The notes: generated by a model not told the origin, from the letters alone. Positions 1-8,352 are shown, counted from the first letter of the stretch. The stretch: 38,334 nt of DNA from Clostridiaceae bacterium (GCA_012841015.1 DUVN01000019.1:1-38334), one strand, 5' to 3'. Made by a program: numbers and translations.

Positions 1-273
1 CCGTCGTCATGCAAACACTGAACGCTCGTAAGGAGATTGCCGCGCTTGACCTTAGGCTGGTCCGGCCGTCATGCAAGCGCAGGATGCACGTAAAGAAATT
101 GCCATGCTTGACCTTAGGCTGGTCCGGCCGTCATGCAAGCGCAGGACGCACGTAAGGAGATTGCCGGGCTTGACCTTAGGCTGGTCTAGTCGTCATGCAA
201 GCACAGGACGCACGTAAAGAAATCGCCGAACTTGACCTTAGGCTGGTCTAGTCGTCATGCAAGCGCAACACAC
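1..273. repeat. 62-bp tandem array overlapping the lepA stop region
   Basis: The motif GTCATGCAA recurs at 6, 68, 130, 192 and 254, an exact 62-bp period. Four full units are visible, and the fifth copy of the motif lies inside the lepA 3' end. Units differ at a few positions. The part shared with lepA is its last roughly 15-20 coding bases plus the stop, and the stop codon itself is altered in the two outermost junctions. The period is not a multiple of three, so no reading frame is kept through the array. It probably continues beyond the left edge of the window. Confidence 0.93.
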
Positions 274-2062
274 TCATAAAGGCTTCTTGGGGAACCTCAA
301 CGCTCCCGACACGTCGCATGCGCTTCTTCCCTTCTTTTTGTTTTTCGAGGAGCTTTTTCTTTCTCGAAATATCGCCGCCATAGCACTTTGCTGTGACATC
401 TTTTCGGTAGGCGCGAACGGTTTCACGCGCTATGATGCGACCACCGACACATGCTTGAATCGGTATTTCAAACTGTTGTCGCGGAATGTTTTCGCGCAAT
501 TTTTCTGCCATAGCGCGACCGCGTCTATAGGCGTCGTCTTTGTGAAGTATGAATGTAAGCGCATCAACCTGCTCATTGTTGATCATCATGTCAAGTTTGA
601 CGAGATCAGATACTTGCCACCCCTTTATCTCGTAATCGAGTGAGGCGTATCCTCTCGAGCTAGATTTCAGTGCGTCAAAGAAATCGTAAATGATCTCGTT
701 GAGCGGCATATCGAAATGCAGATTAACGCGGAACTCATCAATATACTCCGTATTGACATAGTGACCGCGATAATTGTAGCAAAGCTCCATGATGTTGCCG
801 ATGTATTCTTTCGGCGTCATGATCGATGCGGCGACAACAGGCTCTTCGATGCTGGCGATGCGATCGGGAGAGGGCATGTTCGTCGGATTCTCCAACATCA
901 TGGTCGTACCGTCAACCATATTCAATTTGTACGCGACAGAGGGCGCTGTCGAGATGATGTCGAGGTCGAATTCACGCTCGAGACGTTCTTGGATAATCTC
1001 ATAATGTAAAAGACCAAGAAATCCACACCGAAAACCGAAACCGAGCGCCGTCGATGTCTCCGGCTCAAAGGAAAGAGCTGCATCATTCAGTTGTAAGCGC
1101 TCTAATGCATCGCGCAAGTTGGGGTAATCGGCACCGTCTACCGGGTACATTCCGCAAAACACCATCTGACTAACAGGCTTATACCCTGGAAGCGGTTCTG
1201 AGGCAGGATTCTCGGCAAGCGTGATCGTATCACCGGGCGCCGTATCGCTGACGCTCTTGATACTCGCGGCAACGTACCCGACATCACCAGCATAGAGAGT
1301 CTTAGCCGGCTGCATCGACGTTGGAGAGAATGTTCCAAGTGAAGTGACAGTAAATTCTTTTCCTGAATGCATGAGCAAGATCTCATCGCCCATCGAAAGT
1401 TTCCCTTCGCGAATATTGACGTGTGCGATCACGCCTAAGTAGGCATCATAAATCGAATCAAAAACTAGTGCTCGGAGAGGTTTGCTGTCGTCGCCCTCAG
1501 GTGGCGGCAGCACTTTCGCTACCTTCTCGAGGACTTCATCAATGTTGATATCTTCCTTAGCGGAGATCAAGGGCGCTTCCGATGCGTCGAGCCCGATCAC
1601 ATCTTCGATTTCCTGTCGTACCTCTTCCGGGCGCGCCGAATCGAGATCGATTTTATTAATGACGGGCAGGACTTCAAGCCCTGCATCAATCGCTAGGTAC
1701 GCGTTCGCAAGCGTCTGTGCCTCGACACCTTGAGCAGCGTCTACGATTAAGATGGCACCGTCACAGGCTGCAAGTGATCGAGAAACTTCATAATTAAAGT
1801 CTACGTGTCCGGGTGTATCGATCAAATTATATACGTACTCTTGTCCATCCTGCGCCGTATACTCCATTCGCACAGCGCGTGCCTTTATTGTAATGCCACG
1901 CTCTCGTTCGATATCCATATTGTCGAGCACTTGCTGTTGCATCGTGCGCGCACTGAGAGCACCAGTGTGCTCGATCATTCGATCGGCCAACGTCGATTTG
2001 CCGTGGTCTATATGCGCTACAACACAAAAATTACGAATAAATTCAGCAGGTGTCCTTTTCAT
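248..2062 (-). CDS. lepA: Elongation factor 4 (LepA), ribosome back-translocase GTPase
   Basis: A 604-residue translational GTPase, full length for LepA. The P-loop AHIDHGKST is near residues 17-25, the switch I segment RERGITIK near 53-60, and the G3 motif DTPGHVDF at 82-89, followed by NKID. The C-terminal region has the Lys/Arg-rich [19 protein letters not shown] segment typical of LepA rather than EF-G. The protein binds ribosomes and is linked to remodelling of stalled elongation or late 30S assembly under stress. The start used gives the standard N-terminus. It lies downstream of the signal peptidase gene and reads the same way. The last codons (LRLHDD) and the TAG stop form the first copy of the 62-bp tandem array that continues downstream. 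Confidence 0.97.
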   Translation of the reverse strand: MKRTPAEFIRNFCVVAHIDHGKSTLADRMIEHTGALSARTMQQQVLDNMDIERERGITIKARAVRMEYTAQDGQEYVYNLIDTPGHVDFNYEVSRSLAACDGAILIVDAAQGVEAQTLANAYLAIDAGLEVLPVINKIDLDSARPEEVRQEIEDVIGLDASEAPLISAKEDINIDEVLEKVAKVLPPPEGDDSKPLRALVFDSIYDAYLGVIAHVNIREGKLSMGDEILLMHSGKEFTVTSLGTFSPTSMQPAKTLYAGDVGYVAASIKSVSDTAPGDTITLAENPASEPLPGYKPVSQMVFCGMYPVDGADYPNLRDALERLQLNDAALSFEPETSTALGFGFRCGFLGLLHYEIIQERLEREFDLDIISTAPSVAYKLNMVDGTTMMLENPTNMPSPDRIASIEEPVVAASIMTPKEYIGNIMELCYNYRGHYVNTEYIDEFRVNLHFDMPLNEIIYDFFDALKSSSRGYASLDYEIKGWQVSDLVKLDMMINNEQVDALTFILHKDDAYRRGRAMAEKLRENIPRQQFEIPIQACVGGRIIARETVRAYRKDVTAKCYGGDISRKKKLLEKQKEGKKRMRRVGSVEVPQEAFMSVLRLHDD

Positions 2063-2111
2063 GAATGATCTTTCAAACCTTTCTCATCTCTATCAGATTA
2101 CAAACGGCCAT

Positions 2112-2840
2112 TTATGGCACTCCGAATTTACTAAAAGGATAAAACCGTAAGATGAGCCTACCCTCAATTTCGCTGCGTGCCACTGGTCCAATGGCCCGGC
2201 TATCGCGACTATTGGCGCGATTATCGCCAAGCAAATAATACTCGTCTTCTTGAAGCGTCACATCTGCATATCTCTCATAAAAAGTCGCTGTTCTTACTCC
2301 ATCAGCCAGATACGGCTCTTCTAGCCGTACGCCATTGAGGTACACATCACCGTGTTTAATTGTCACACGATCGCCCGGCACCCCGATCACGCGCTTGATG
2401 ATAATCATCTCAATGCCGTCGATCGTTTTCTCATGTGTTTCAGCCGTGACGATATCACCTCGCTTGAGGCCGTTTTTGAAATGCCGTGATATTTTCTCAA
2501 CAAACACTTCATCACGATCAGCAAGCGTTGGATCCATTGACGAGCCAATGACAGTGTTGCGCTGGATGACAAAATTCGTCAGCAACAGTGCCAACAAAAC
2601 GCCAACCAAGACAGTGACAATGAAGTCTAAAAAGCGGCGCTTCAGGGACTTTCGCACTGGATTCTTTTTAGGCTTTTTTGGTTCAGTCGTATATTTTGAA
2701 AAATAATCTTCAAGGCTCTCGTGCTGCGACGAAGGACTCTCACTTTGGAAAGCAGGCAAAAAGAAATGAGCACGTCCTGACATCTTGTCGTCAGAATTAG
2801 CTTCGCAAATCATAGCAGCAATTTCGGGAGAATACTCCAT
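2112..2840 (-). CDS. lepB: Type I signal peptidase
   Basis: A 242-residue S26 signal peptidase that cleaves Sec/Tat signal peptides at the outer face of the membrane. One membrane helix spans about residues 71-93. The SSMDPT box follows with Ser101 as nucleophile, then box D with the general base Lys149 (IIIKRVIGVPGD), then GDNRANSRDSR. I chose the internal ATG at 2840 because it follows a purine-rich stretch and starts 31 bases after the aspS stop; the upstream ATG at 2888 would overlap aspS and has no clear Shine-Dalgarno. The cytoplasmic N-terminal part before the helix is about 70 residues, Ser/Lys-rich, and much longer than in short Bacillus SipS proteins. It lies in the hisS-aspS-lepB-lepA run, and could process the five secreted proteins encoded at 21.4-27.9 kb. 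Confidence 0.94.
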   Translation of the reverse strand: MEYSPEIAAMICEANSDDKMSGRAHFFLPAFQSESPSSQHESLEDYFSKYTTEPKKPKKNPVRKSLKRRFLDFIVTVLVGVLLALLLTNFVIQRNTVIGSSMDPTLADRDEVFVEKISRHFKNGLKRGDIVTAETHEKTIDGIEMIIIKRVIGVPGDRVTIKHGDVYLNGVRLEEPYLADGVRTATFYERYADVTLQEDEYYLLGDNRANSRDSRAIGPVARSEIEGRLILRFYPFSKFGVP

Positions 2841-2871
2841 CTTCAGACCCTTCAGCCTCTTCTCTCTACCA

Positions 2872-4656
2872 TTACAGGTCACTTGCAATTACAAGCCCCA
2901 ACTCTTTCAGCTGATGCTCCGCAACAACATCGGGCGCTTCCGTCATTAGGCAAGAGGAGTTCTGAACCTTGGGGAAAGCGATCACCTCACGGATACTCTC
3001 CGCACCTAATAACAACATTACGATGCGATCGAGTCCGTACGCTAGGCCACCATGTGGCGGAACACCGTAACGGAAAGCACTCATCAAGAAACCGAATTGA
3101 CGCTCTGCTTCTTCTTTTGTAAAACCGAGAATCTTGAACATACGGGCTTGCAGCTCTTGCTGGTGGATACGAATGCTGCCTCCTCCGAGCTCCGTGCCGT
3201 TTAGCACAATATCGTAAGCGCGCGCTCTAACCTCACTGGGATTCGTATCCAACATGTGGATATCCTCATCCATAGGCGCTGTGAAGGGGTGGTGTTTCGC
3301 TACGAAACGCCCTGCCTCGTCAGACCACTCGAGGAGCGGGAACTCCGTTACCCAACAAAACTCGAAACGGTCGTCCGGGATGAGATTACGACGTTTTGCC
3401 ATCTCGATGCGAAGGACACCGAGCGTCTCGAGGACGACCATTTTGTCAGAATCGGCGACGATGAGAAGCTGCGCCATTTCGTCCTCCCCCGCTCTCTTAA
3501 ACGCTTCATGCACAAAGTTTGCATCATAGAACTTTGCGACGGAACCGCGGCTCACACCATCGTTAAGGCTGAGCCAAGCTAGCCCCTTGGCGTCAGTATT
3601 GCCTCTTACAAATGTTGCAAGGCTATCAAGTTCGCGACGCGACAAATCAGAACCTCCCGGCACGGCAATCGCCGCCACCATGCCACCGGCTTCTACGGCA
3701 TCCGCGAAAACTTTGAAGGAACCGCCTGCCACGAGATCAGATAGATCGATCAGCTCCATGCCATAGCGCAGATCGGGCTTATCTGTCCCGTAGCGATTCA
3801 TCGCCTCTCGCCACGTCATGCGCTTCATCGGAAGCTCAACCTCAATCCCCTTAAATTCACGCATTAAGGTAGCTAAGTATCGTTCGTTCACAGCCAAAAC
3901 ATCGTCTTCACCTACAAACGCCATCTCGATGTCAACTTGAGTAAATTCAGGCTGACGATCGGCGCGAAGATCTTCATCACGATAGCAGCGCGCGATCTGC
4001 ATATACTTGTTGTAACCAGCGAGCATCAGAAGTTGTTTGAAAAGCTGCGGTGACTGCGGAAGCGCGAAGAATTTTCCAGGAAAGACGCGTGAAGGTACGA
4101 GATAATCGCGCGCGCCCTCCGGCGTGCTCTTGATCAGTGTCGGCGTCTCCACGTCGATGAAACCTTCCTCATCAAAAAATCTTCGCGTTATTCGCGTGAT
4201 CTGATGGCGTGCCAGTAAGTTGCGCTGCATATCGGGGCGACGAAGATCGAGATAACGGTACTTCAGACGAACCGATTCATTGACGTCAATGTTCTCTTCA
4301 ATGTAAATGGGCGGCGTCTCAGCCACAGACAATATTCTAAGCTCCTGCGCATGCAGCTCAACCAATCCCGTTTTCATCTGCGGGTTGATCGCAGCTCGCC
4401 TGCGGAGTAAACCGCGACAGGCGATCACATACTCGCCACGCACTGTTTTTGCCTTCTCACGTACATCTTCCGGAGAATCGCCATCGACAACGATCTGCAC
4501 CTCACCAGCGATATCGCGTAATGTGAGAAAAAGTACGCCACCAAAATCTCGCTGCCTATGGCACCAACCCATCAGCGTCATTTCCTGTCCGATCATGTCC
4601 TCCGTGACGTCTCCGCAAAGAGAACTGCGCCTCCATGCGCCCATTGACTCGCTCAT
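2872..4656 (-). CDS. aspS: Aspartyl-tRNA synthetase, bacterial type
   Basis: 594 residues, the usual size of bacterial AspRS with the inserted GAD domain. It charges tRNA-Asp. The N-terminal OB-fold anticodon-binding domain (GWCHRQRDFGGVLFLTLRD) is followed by class II motif 2 (ARCYRDEDLRADRQPEFTQ) and motif 3 (GLAYGLDRIVMLLLG) near the C-terminus. The start is an ATG seven bases after GGAGG. Whether it also charges tRNA-Asn cannot be told from this window. It sits directly downstream of hisS, an arrangement common in Firmicutes. No T-box motif was seen upstream. Confidence 0.97.
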   Translation of the reverse strand: MSESMGAWRRSSLCGDVTEDMIGQEMTLMGWCHRQRDFGGVLFLTLRDIAGEVQIVVDGDSPEDVREKAKTVRGEYVIACRGLLRRRAAINPQMKTGLVELHAQELRILSVAETPPIYIEENIDVNESVRLKYRYLDLRRPDMQRNLLARHQITRITRRFFDEEGFIDVETPTLIKSTPEGARDYLVPSRVFPGKFFALPQSPQLFKQLLMLAGYNKYMQIARCYRDEDLRADRQPEFTQVDIEMAFVGEDDVLAVNERYLATLMREFKGIEVELPMKRMTWREAMNRYGTDKPDLRYGMELIDLSDLVAGGSFKVFADAVEAGGMVAAIAVPGGSDLSRRELDSLATFVRGNTDAKGLAWLSLNDGVSRGSVAKFYDANFVHEAFKRAGEDEMAQLLIVADSDKMVVLETLGVLRIEMAKRRNLIPDDRFEFCWVTEFPLLEWSDEAGRFVAKHHPFTAPMDEDIHMLDTNPSEVRARAYDIVLNGTELGGGSIRIHQQELQARMFKILGFTKEEAERQFGFLMSAFRYGVPPHGGLAYGLDRIVMLLLGAESIREVIAFPKVQNSSCLMTEAPDVVAEHQLKELGLVIASDL

Positions 4657-4749
4657 AAAACCTCCATGGATTATTGTTCTATCAATTCAAACAGATTAGC
4701 TATCCTTCATGCACGAAAACTAAACTATGCCGTCTCCCGGTTGAGCCGA

Positions 4750-6054
4750 CTACAACCCGAACCGGGACACTTCTTCTCTTCTCGTGCTCGAGCGTTTTTT
4801 CCTGTAGTCATGAAGAAGTGTCCCGATAGCAGTCAAAGGCACATCCTGCTCACTGCCGTCCGACAGTCGACGCAACTTGCCCCTTGAAATCGACACTTCC
4901 GTGTCACCCAAGACTAAGATGTAATAAGCTCCCATGCGGTCAGCCGCTTTAAACTGTGCTTTCAGACTGCGCCCCATCACATCAGTCTCTACTTTAAGCC
5001 CGGAACGTATCAGTGTCTGTGCCAAATCGAGAGCATTCGCAGCCGTCGAAGAAAATGACGCGATGAAAAGATCGGGTCCTTGCGCTTTCCCAAAAGGGAC
5101 GTTCTGTGCATCTAGTTCAAGCATGAGCCGTTCGACACCAAGCGCAAAACCGACTCCCGGCACATCGATACCGCCAATCTCGCGGACAAGTCCATCGTAA
5201 CGGCCTCCTCCACAGATCGTGCCCTGCGTCCCAACGTGCGAAGAGACAAACTCAAAGACAGTCTTCGTATAATAATCGAGCCCGCGGACAAGACGTGCGT
5301 TCAAGCGATACGTTATTTCCATCTCGTCGAGGTATGACTTCACCTTATCGAAATGTATTTTACATTCATCACACAAATAGTCTAACTGCGATGGCGCTTT
5401 CGTCGCTAAGGAATGACAATACGCCTCCTTGCAATCGAGCATACGGAGTGGATTGCGTTCGTAGCGTTCACGACAATCTTCACACATGTCCTCGACATAT
5501 GCTGAATAGTAATGACGGAGCGCCTTATGATAATCGACACGGCACTGAGGGCAACCGATGCTGTTGATCTCAAGGTCAACTTCTTCGAGTCCCAATTCTC
5601 CGAAAAAGGTCACTAATAGTGCGATCACTTGAGCATCGGCCTGCGGACTGTCACTGCCGAATACTTCACAGCCTAACTGCCAAAACTCGCGGTAGCGCCC
5701 TTTTTGCATTTTTTCGTAGCGAAACATATTCATGTTGTACCAGAGCTTAACAGGAGCAGGCCACGAGGACATACCCTGCTCCACATATGCTCGCGCGACA
5801 CCTGCCGTACCTTCAGGGCGCAACGTCAGACTGCGGTCACCCTTATCGGTGAACGTATACATCTCCTTGCGGACGATATCGCTGGCATCGCCGACACCGC
5901 GAATAAATAACTCTGTATGTTCAAAAGTAGGGACACGAATCTCGCCAAAACCATATCGCTCACAGACATCGGCAAAAATGCGCTCAAGCGCACGCCTACG
6001 CTCTGCCTCCTCTGGCAAAATATCTCTCGTCCCACGTGGAGCGTTGAGAGTCAT
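4750..6054 (-). CDS. hisS: Histidyl-tRNA synthetase
   Basis: A 434-residue class II synthetase that charges tRNA-His. The N-terminus carries APRGTRDILP, motif 2 is MFRYEKMQKGRYREFWQLG, the His-specific loops are LVRGLDYYTKTVFEF and CGGGRYDGL, and the C-terminal anticodon-binding domain runs to about residue 415. The start at 6054 is favoured over 6066 because GGAGG lies five bases before it. The last 25 or so codons form an Arg/Glu-rich tail whose DNA is a 14-bp perfect inverted repeat, which may be a late extension. It is divergent from the ABC-F gene and the first gene of the hisS-aspS-lepB-lepA run. Confidence 0.96.
   Translation of the reverse strand: MTLNAPRGTRDILPEEAERRRALERIFADVCERYGFGEIRVPTFEHTELFIRGVGDASDIVRKEMYTFTDKGDRSLTLRPEGTAGVARAYVEQGMSSWPAPVKLWYNMNMFRYEKMQKGRYREFWQLGCEVFGSDSPQADAQVIALLVTFFGELGLEEVDLEINSIGCPQCRVDYHKALRHYYSAYVEDMCEDCRERYERNPLRMLDCKEAYCHSLATKAPSQLDYLCDECKIHFDKVKSYLDEMEITYRLNARLVRGLDYYTKTVFEFVSSHVGTQGTICGGGRYDGLVREIGGIDVPGVGFALGVERLMLELDAQNVPFGKAQGPDLFIASFSSTAANALDLAQTLIRSGLKVETDVMGRSLKAQFKAADRMGAYYILVLGDTEVSISRGKLRRLSDGSEQDVPLTAIGTLLHDYRKKRSSTRREEVSRFGL
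4763..4825. repeat. 14-bp perfect inverted repeat inside the hisS 3' end
   Basis: CGGGACACTTCTTC at 4763-4776 is matched by its exact reverse complement GAAGAAGTGTCCCG at 4812-4825, separated by 35 bases. Both arms are coding, giving GTLLH and EEVSR near the HisRS C-terminus. In the transcript it would be a long stem ending eleven bases before the stop codon. No U-tract follows, so it is not a canonical intrinsic terminator. Confidence 0.85.
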
Positions 6055-6112
6055 AACAGCCTCCATTTCTCGTACTATTAATCGCTTACTGCTGACACTA
6101 GCCTACTGAAGT

Positions 6113-6121
6113 ATTTTAACA
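6113..6121 (-). promoter_or_regulatory. Candidate extended -10 promoter for hisS
   Basis: Read on the minus strand this is TGtTAAAAT, an extended -10 element with five of six matches to TATAAT. It lies about 60 bases upstream of the hisS start. No good -35 hexamer is seen at the right distance. No T-box sequence was found in the leader. Confidence 0.35.
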
Positions 6122-6280
6122 TAGACACACCTGTCACATCTTTGTCGTAAGAACGAGAAAGACAGCCGTAAAGCTTCACACGCATGATAACTTGAACTGT
6201 ATTGAAAAAGATACTGAACACAAGGTCTACTTTGATATTCAGCTGTCCGACATGGCACATAAACAAATGCGTAAAGACCT

Positions 6281-6309
6281 TTGACAACAACATACCTGCT
6301 TGGTATGCT
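6281..6309 (+). promoter_or_regulatory. Sigma-A-type promoter of the ABC-F gene
   Basis: A perfect -35 hexamer TTGACA at 6281-6286, a 17-base spacer, and -10 TATGCT at 6304-6309. Predicted transcription start is near 6316, giving a 130-base leader before the ABC-F start at 6447. Confidence 0.75.
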
Positions 6310-6330
6310 TGCTAAGGGCAGAAGTTCGTT

Positions 6331-6366
6331 ATGCCCGAGCAAACAACTACCCGAACGAGGTTCTAA
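6331..6366 (+). CDS. Candidate 11-residue leader peptide ahead of the ABC-F gene
   Basis: An ATG-to-TAA ORF encoding MPEQTTTRTRF, starting about 15 bases into the predicted transcript. An AGAAG stretch six bases before the ATG is a weak ribosome binding site. Leader peptides of this size precede several antibiotic-resistance ABC-F genes, where ribosome stalling on the leader opens a downstream structure. Here a hairpin covering the ABC-F ribosome binding site lies just downstream. Translation of the leader is inferred, not shown. Confidence 0.45.
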   Translation: MPEQTTTRTRF

Positions 6367-6380
6367 GACGAATGAACAGC

Positions 6381-6447
6381 TAAAGACTTCACAGGAACAG
6401 AAAAACTCATCCACTTGAGGCGGATGGCGTACAAAAAGGAGTCTTTA
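6381..6447 (+). promoter_or_regulatory. Hairpin sequestering the ABC-F ribosome binding site
   Basis: TAAAGACT at 6381-6388 is the exact reverse complement of AGTCTTTA at 6440-6447. The 3' arm overlaps the end of the AAGGAG Shine-Dalgarno (6436-6441) and the A of the ATG. A smaller CATCC/GGATG stem lies within the loop. There is no U-tract, so the layout fits translational attenuation rather than transcription termination. Confidence 0.5.
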
Positions 6448-7991
6448 TGTTGCAAGTCAGTAACCTTACGGTCACACAAAACCGCGACCAGCGAACACTT
6501 ATTTCCGATCTCAGTTTCAGTCTGCAAAGGGGCGATAAACTTGCCGTCATTGGCGCTGAAGGCAACGGCAAAACGGCATTGCTCCGCATTATTTGCGAGC
6601 CGGAGCTCGCATCAACGTACTTAAGCTGGAAGGGACATATCGATCACACACCTCACCACCTCGGCTATGTTTCACAGGAGATACCGCCGAGACTATACAA
6701 CAAGACGGCAGAAGAGCTGACACGTCCTTATATATCAGACGGCGATCTTTACCGTCTCGCCGATGAATTCAAGCTCAGCGATAACATCCTCTTTTCTAGG
6801 CGAGCAATACAGTCGTTATCGGGTGGTGAGAGGATGAAGCTTCGTCTCCTGCTCGTCCGTTTGGAGCGCCCTGATATCTTCATATTGGATGAACCAATCA
6901 ACGACCTCGATCTTGAAAGTATCCAACTCGTCGAGTCGTTCATTGCAGAATGCCCTGCACCTGTACTCTTCGTCTCACACGATGAAACGCTGCTCGAACG
7001 TACAGCCAACAAAATCTTGCATATCGAGCAGATATGGCGTCGGACAGAAGCACGGGCGACGTACAGCGGTCTCGGCTTTCGTGAATACATGTCAAAATTT
7101 GTCTATGACATTGACCGTCAGAATAGGTTAGCGGCAAAAGAAGAAAAGGATTTCCGCAAAAAAATGCGCCGTCACCTCGAGATTCAAGACAAGGTACATC
7201 GCGCACAGGAAAATATCTCGCGAGCAGATCCGGCAGGCGCACGACTTCTGAAAAAGAAGATGCACTCCGTCAAATCCACAGGAAGACGTTTAGAGCGAGA
7301 ACGTGCCGACGCGACGCAACGAACGGACCGCGAGGACGATGTCGATTTTTTCCTTGCCGATATGCCGCACGTCCCAAACGGCAAAGAAGTCATCAATCTC
7401 AATCTCCCGTTTCTAAAAATAGGTGAGAAGATTTTATCGAGGAACGTTGAGCTGCTCGTCAAAGGCCCAGAGCGTATCGCTATCACGGGTGAAAACGGGT
7501 GTGGCAAATCAACGCTCCTGCGCCTGATTGTCTCGGAGTTGCGCGGGCGAAACGACCTTCAGATCTTCTATCTACCGCAAGAATGGCACGAACTGTTTGA
7601 CGCACGGAGCAGCGCAATCGATTATCTCGCATCGGAAGGCCCTGCCAGTGTCCGACAAGAAGCGGCAAACTTGTTAGGAAGTCTCAACTTTGCGCGTGAA
7701 GAGATGATCCGCTCTATCGAAACTCTATCTGGAGGACAGAAAGTAAAACTTGCATTCGCCAAAATGCGCTTGACGAGACCGAGCGTCCTCCTCCTCGACG
7801 AGCCGAGCCGTCACCTCTCCCCTTTGAGCAACCCTGCCTTCAGAGAGAGCATCGCAACGTATCCCGGCTGTGTCATCAGCATCTCGCATGACCGTGCGTT
7901 TTTGCGCGAAGTCTGCACGCGCGTCCTTCGCCTGACAAAAGAGGGGCTCCGCGAAGAAGACCGTCGACTGTATGCAGGTGAGGATGATTAG
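6447..7991 (+). CDS. ABC-F family ATPase, possible ribosome-protection factor
   Basis: 514 residues with two ABC ATPase domains and no membrane segments, the ABC-F layout. Domain 1 has Walker A GAEGNGKT (36-43), signature LSGGE (124-128) and Walker B ILDEPINDLD (146-155). A basic, probably helical linker spans about 200-315. Domain 2 has Walker A GENGCGKS (348-355), LSGGQ (427-431) and LLLDEPSRHLSP (448-459). The usual DEPTNHLD is altered in both domains, most in the second, where the D-loop Asp is replaced. ABC-F proteins act in the ribosomal E site, some as housekeeping factors and some as antibiotic-resistance proteins. A strong promoter, leader peptide and RBS hairpin suggest inducible expression, which points towards the resistance type. 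The drug class cannot be predicted. The 3' end seeds a 38-bp tandem array. Confidence 0.88.
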   Translation: MLQVSNLTVTQNRDQRTLISDLSFSLQRGDKLAVIGAEGNGKTALLRIICEPELASTYLSWKGHIDHTPHHLGYVSQEIPPRLYNKTAEELTRPYISDGDLYRLADEFKLSDNILFSRRAIQSLSGGERMKLRLLLVRLERPDIFILDEPINDLDLESIQLVESFIAECPAPVLFVSHDETLLERTANKILHIEQIWRRTEARATYSGLGFREYMSKFVYDIDRQNRLAAKEEKDFRKKMRRHLEIQDKVHRAQENISRADPAGARLLKKKMHSVKSTGRRLERERADATQRTDREDDVDFFLADMPHVPNGKEVINLNLPFLKIGEKILSRNVELLVKGPERIAITGENGCGKSTLLRLIVSELRGRNDLQIFYLPQEWHELFDARSSAIDYLASEGPASVRQEAANLLGSLNFAREEMIRSIETLSGGQKVKLAFAKMRLTRPSVLLLDEPSRHLSPLSNPAFRESIATYPGCVISISHDRAFLREVCTRVLRLTKEGLREEDRRLYAGEDD

Positions 7992-8169
7992 CAGAAGACC
8001 ACTGACTGTATGCAGATGATGACATCTAACGGAAGACCATTGACTGCATGCAGGCGAGGATGATTAGCAAAAGACCATTGACTGTATACAGATGATGACG
8101 TCTAACAGAAGACGCATGCAGGCGAGGACAATTAGCAGAAGACTGTCAACTGCATGCAGATGATGACGA
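7954..8169 (+). repeat. 38-bp tandem array derived from the ABC-F gene tail
   Basis: The motif TGCAG (TACAG in one copy) occurs at 7973, 8011, 8049, 8087, 8117 and 8155, with spacings 38, 38, 38, 30 and 38. The first copy is the last coding bases of the ABC-F gene plus its TAG. Copies alternate: the 1st, 3rd and 5th carry the GATTAG-like end, while the 2nd, 4th and 6th carry ATGATGAC. The array is therefore also three copies of a 76-bp unit with one 8-base deletion. It fills the left half of the 317-bp gap between the convergent ABC-F and ribU genes. Confidence 0.9.
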
Positions 8170-8352
8170 TCAGCAGTGAAGCTTTAGGCCAAGCTTCTTA
8201 CAAATCAAGCGTACGATCGCCGGTAAAGTCGCGGACACTTCTTCTTGCAAATCAAGCATACGATCAGCGGTGAGGCCATGGACAGCTGCCTGTAAATCAA
8301 GCGAGTAATCAGCAGTGAAGCAGTGGACTCAGCTTCTTGTAAATCAACCAAA
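8168..8352 (-). repeat. About 46-bp tandem array derived from the ribU gene tail
   Basis: AAATCA occurs at 8202, 8249, 8294 and 8341, spacings 47, 45 and 47. The 8341 copy lies in the ribU coding end. On the minus strand each unit repeats a version of the ribU tail (CTGATCGT, TTGATTTAC, AAGAAGC) running across the TGA stop. Units have diverged by several substitutions. The array abuts the ABC-F tail array near 8168, so the whole gap between the two genes consists of copied gene ends. Confidence 0.85.

Noticed and set aside
257-643. Plus-strand ORF beginning in the 62-bp array
   Set aside because: It is antisense to lepA and its start is a by-product of the repeat.
6067-6446. T-box leader for hisS
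   Set aside because: No T-box consensus or specifier stem/terminator arrangement was found on the minus strand.
6415-6624. Plus-strand ORF of 69 codons overlapping the start of the ABC-F gene in another frame
   Set aside because: It has no well-spaced ribosome binding site and runs inside the ABC-F coding region out of frame.
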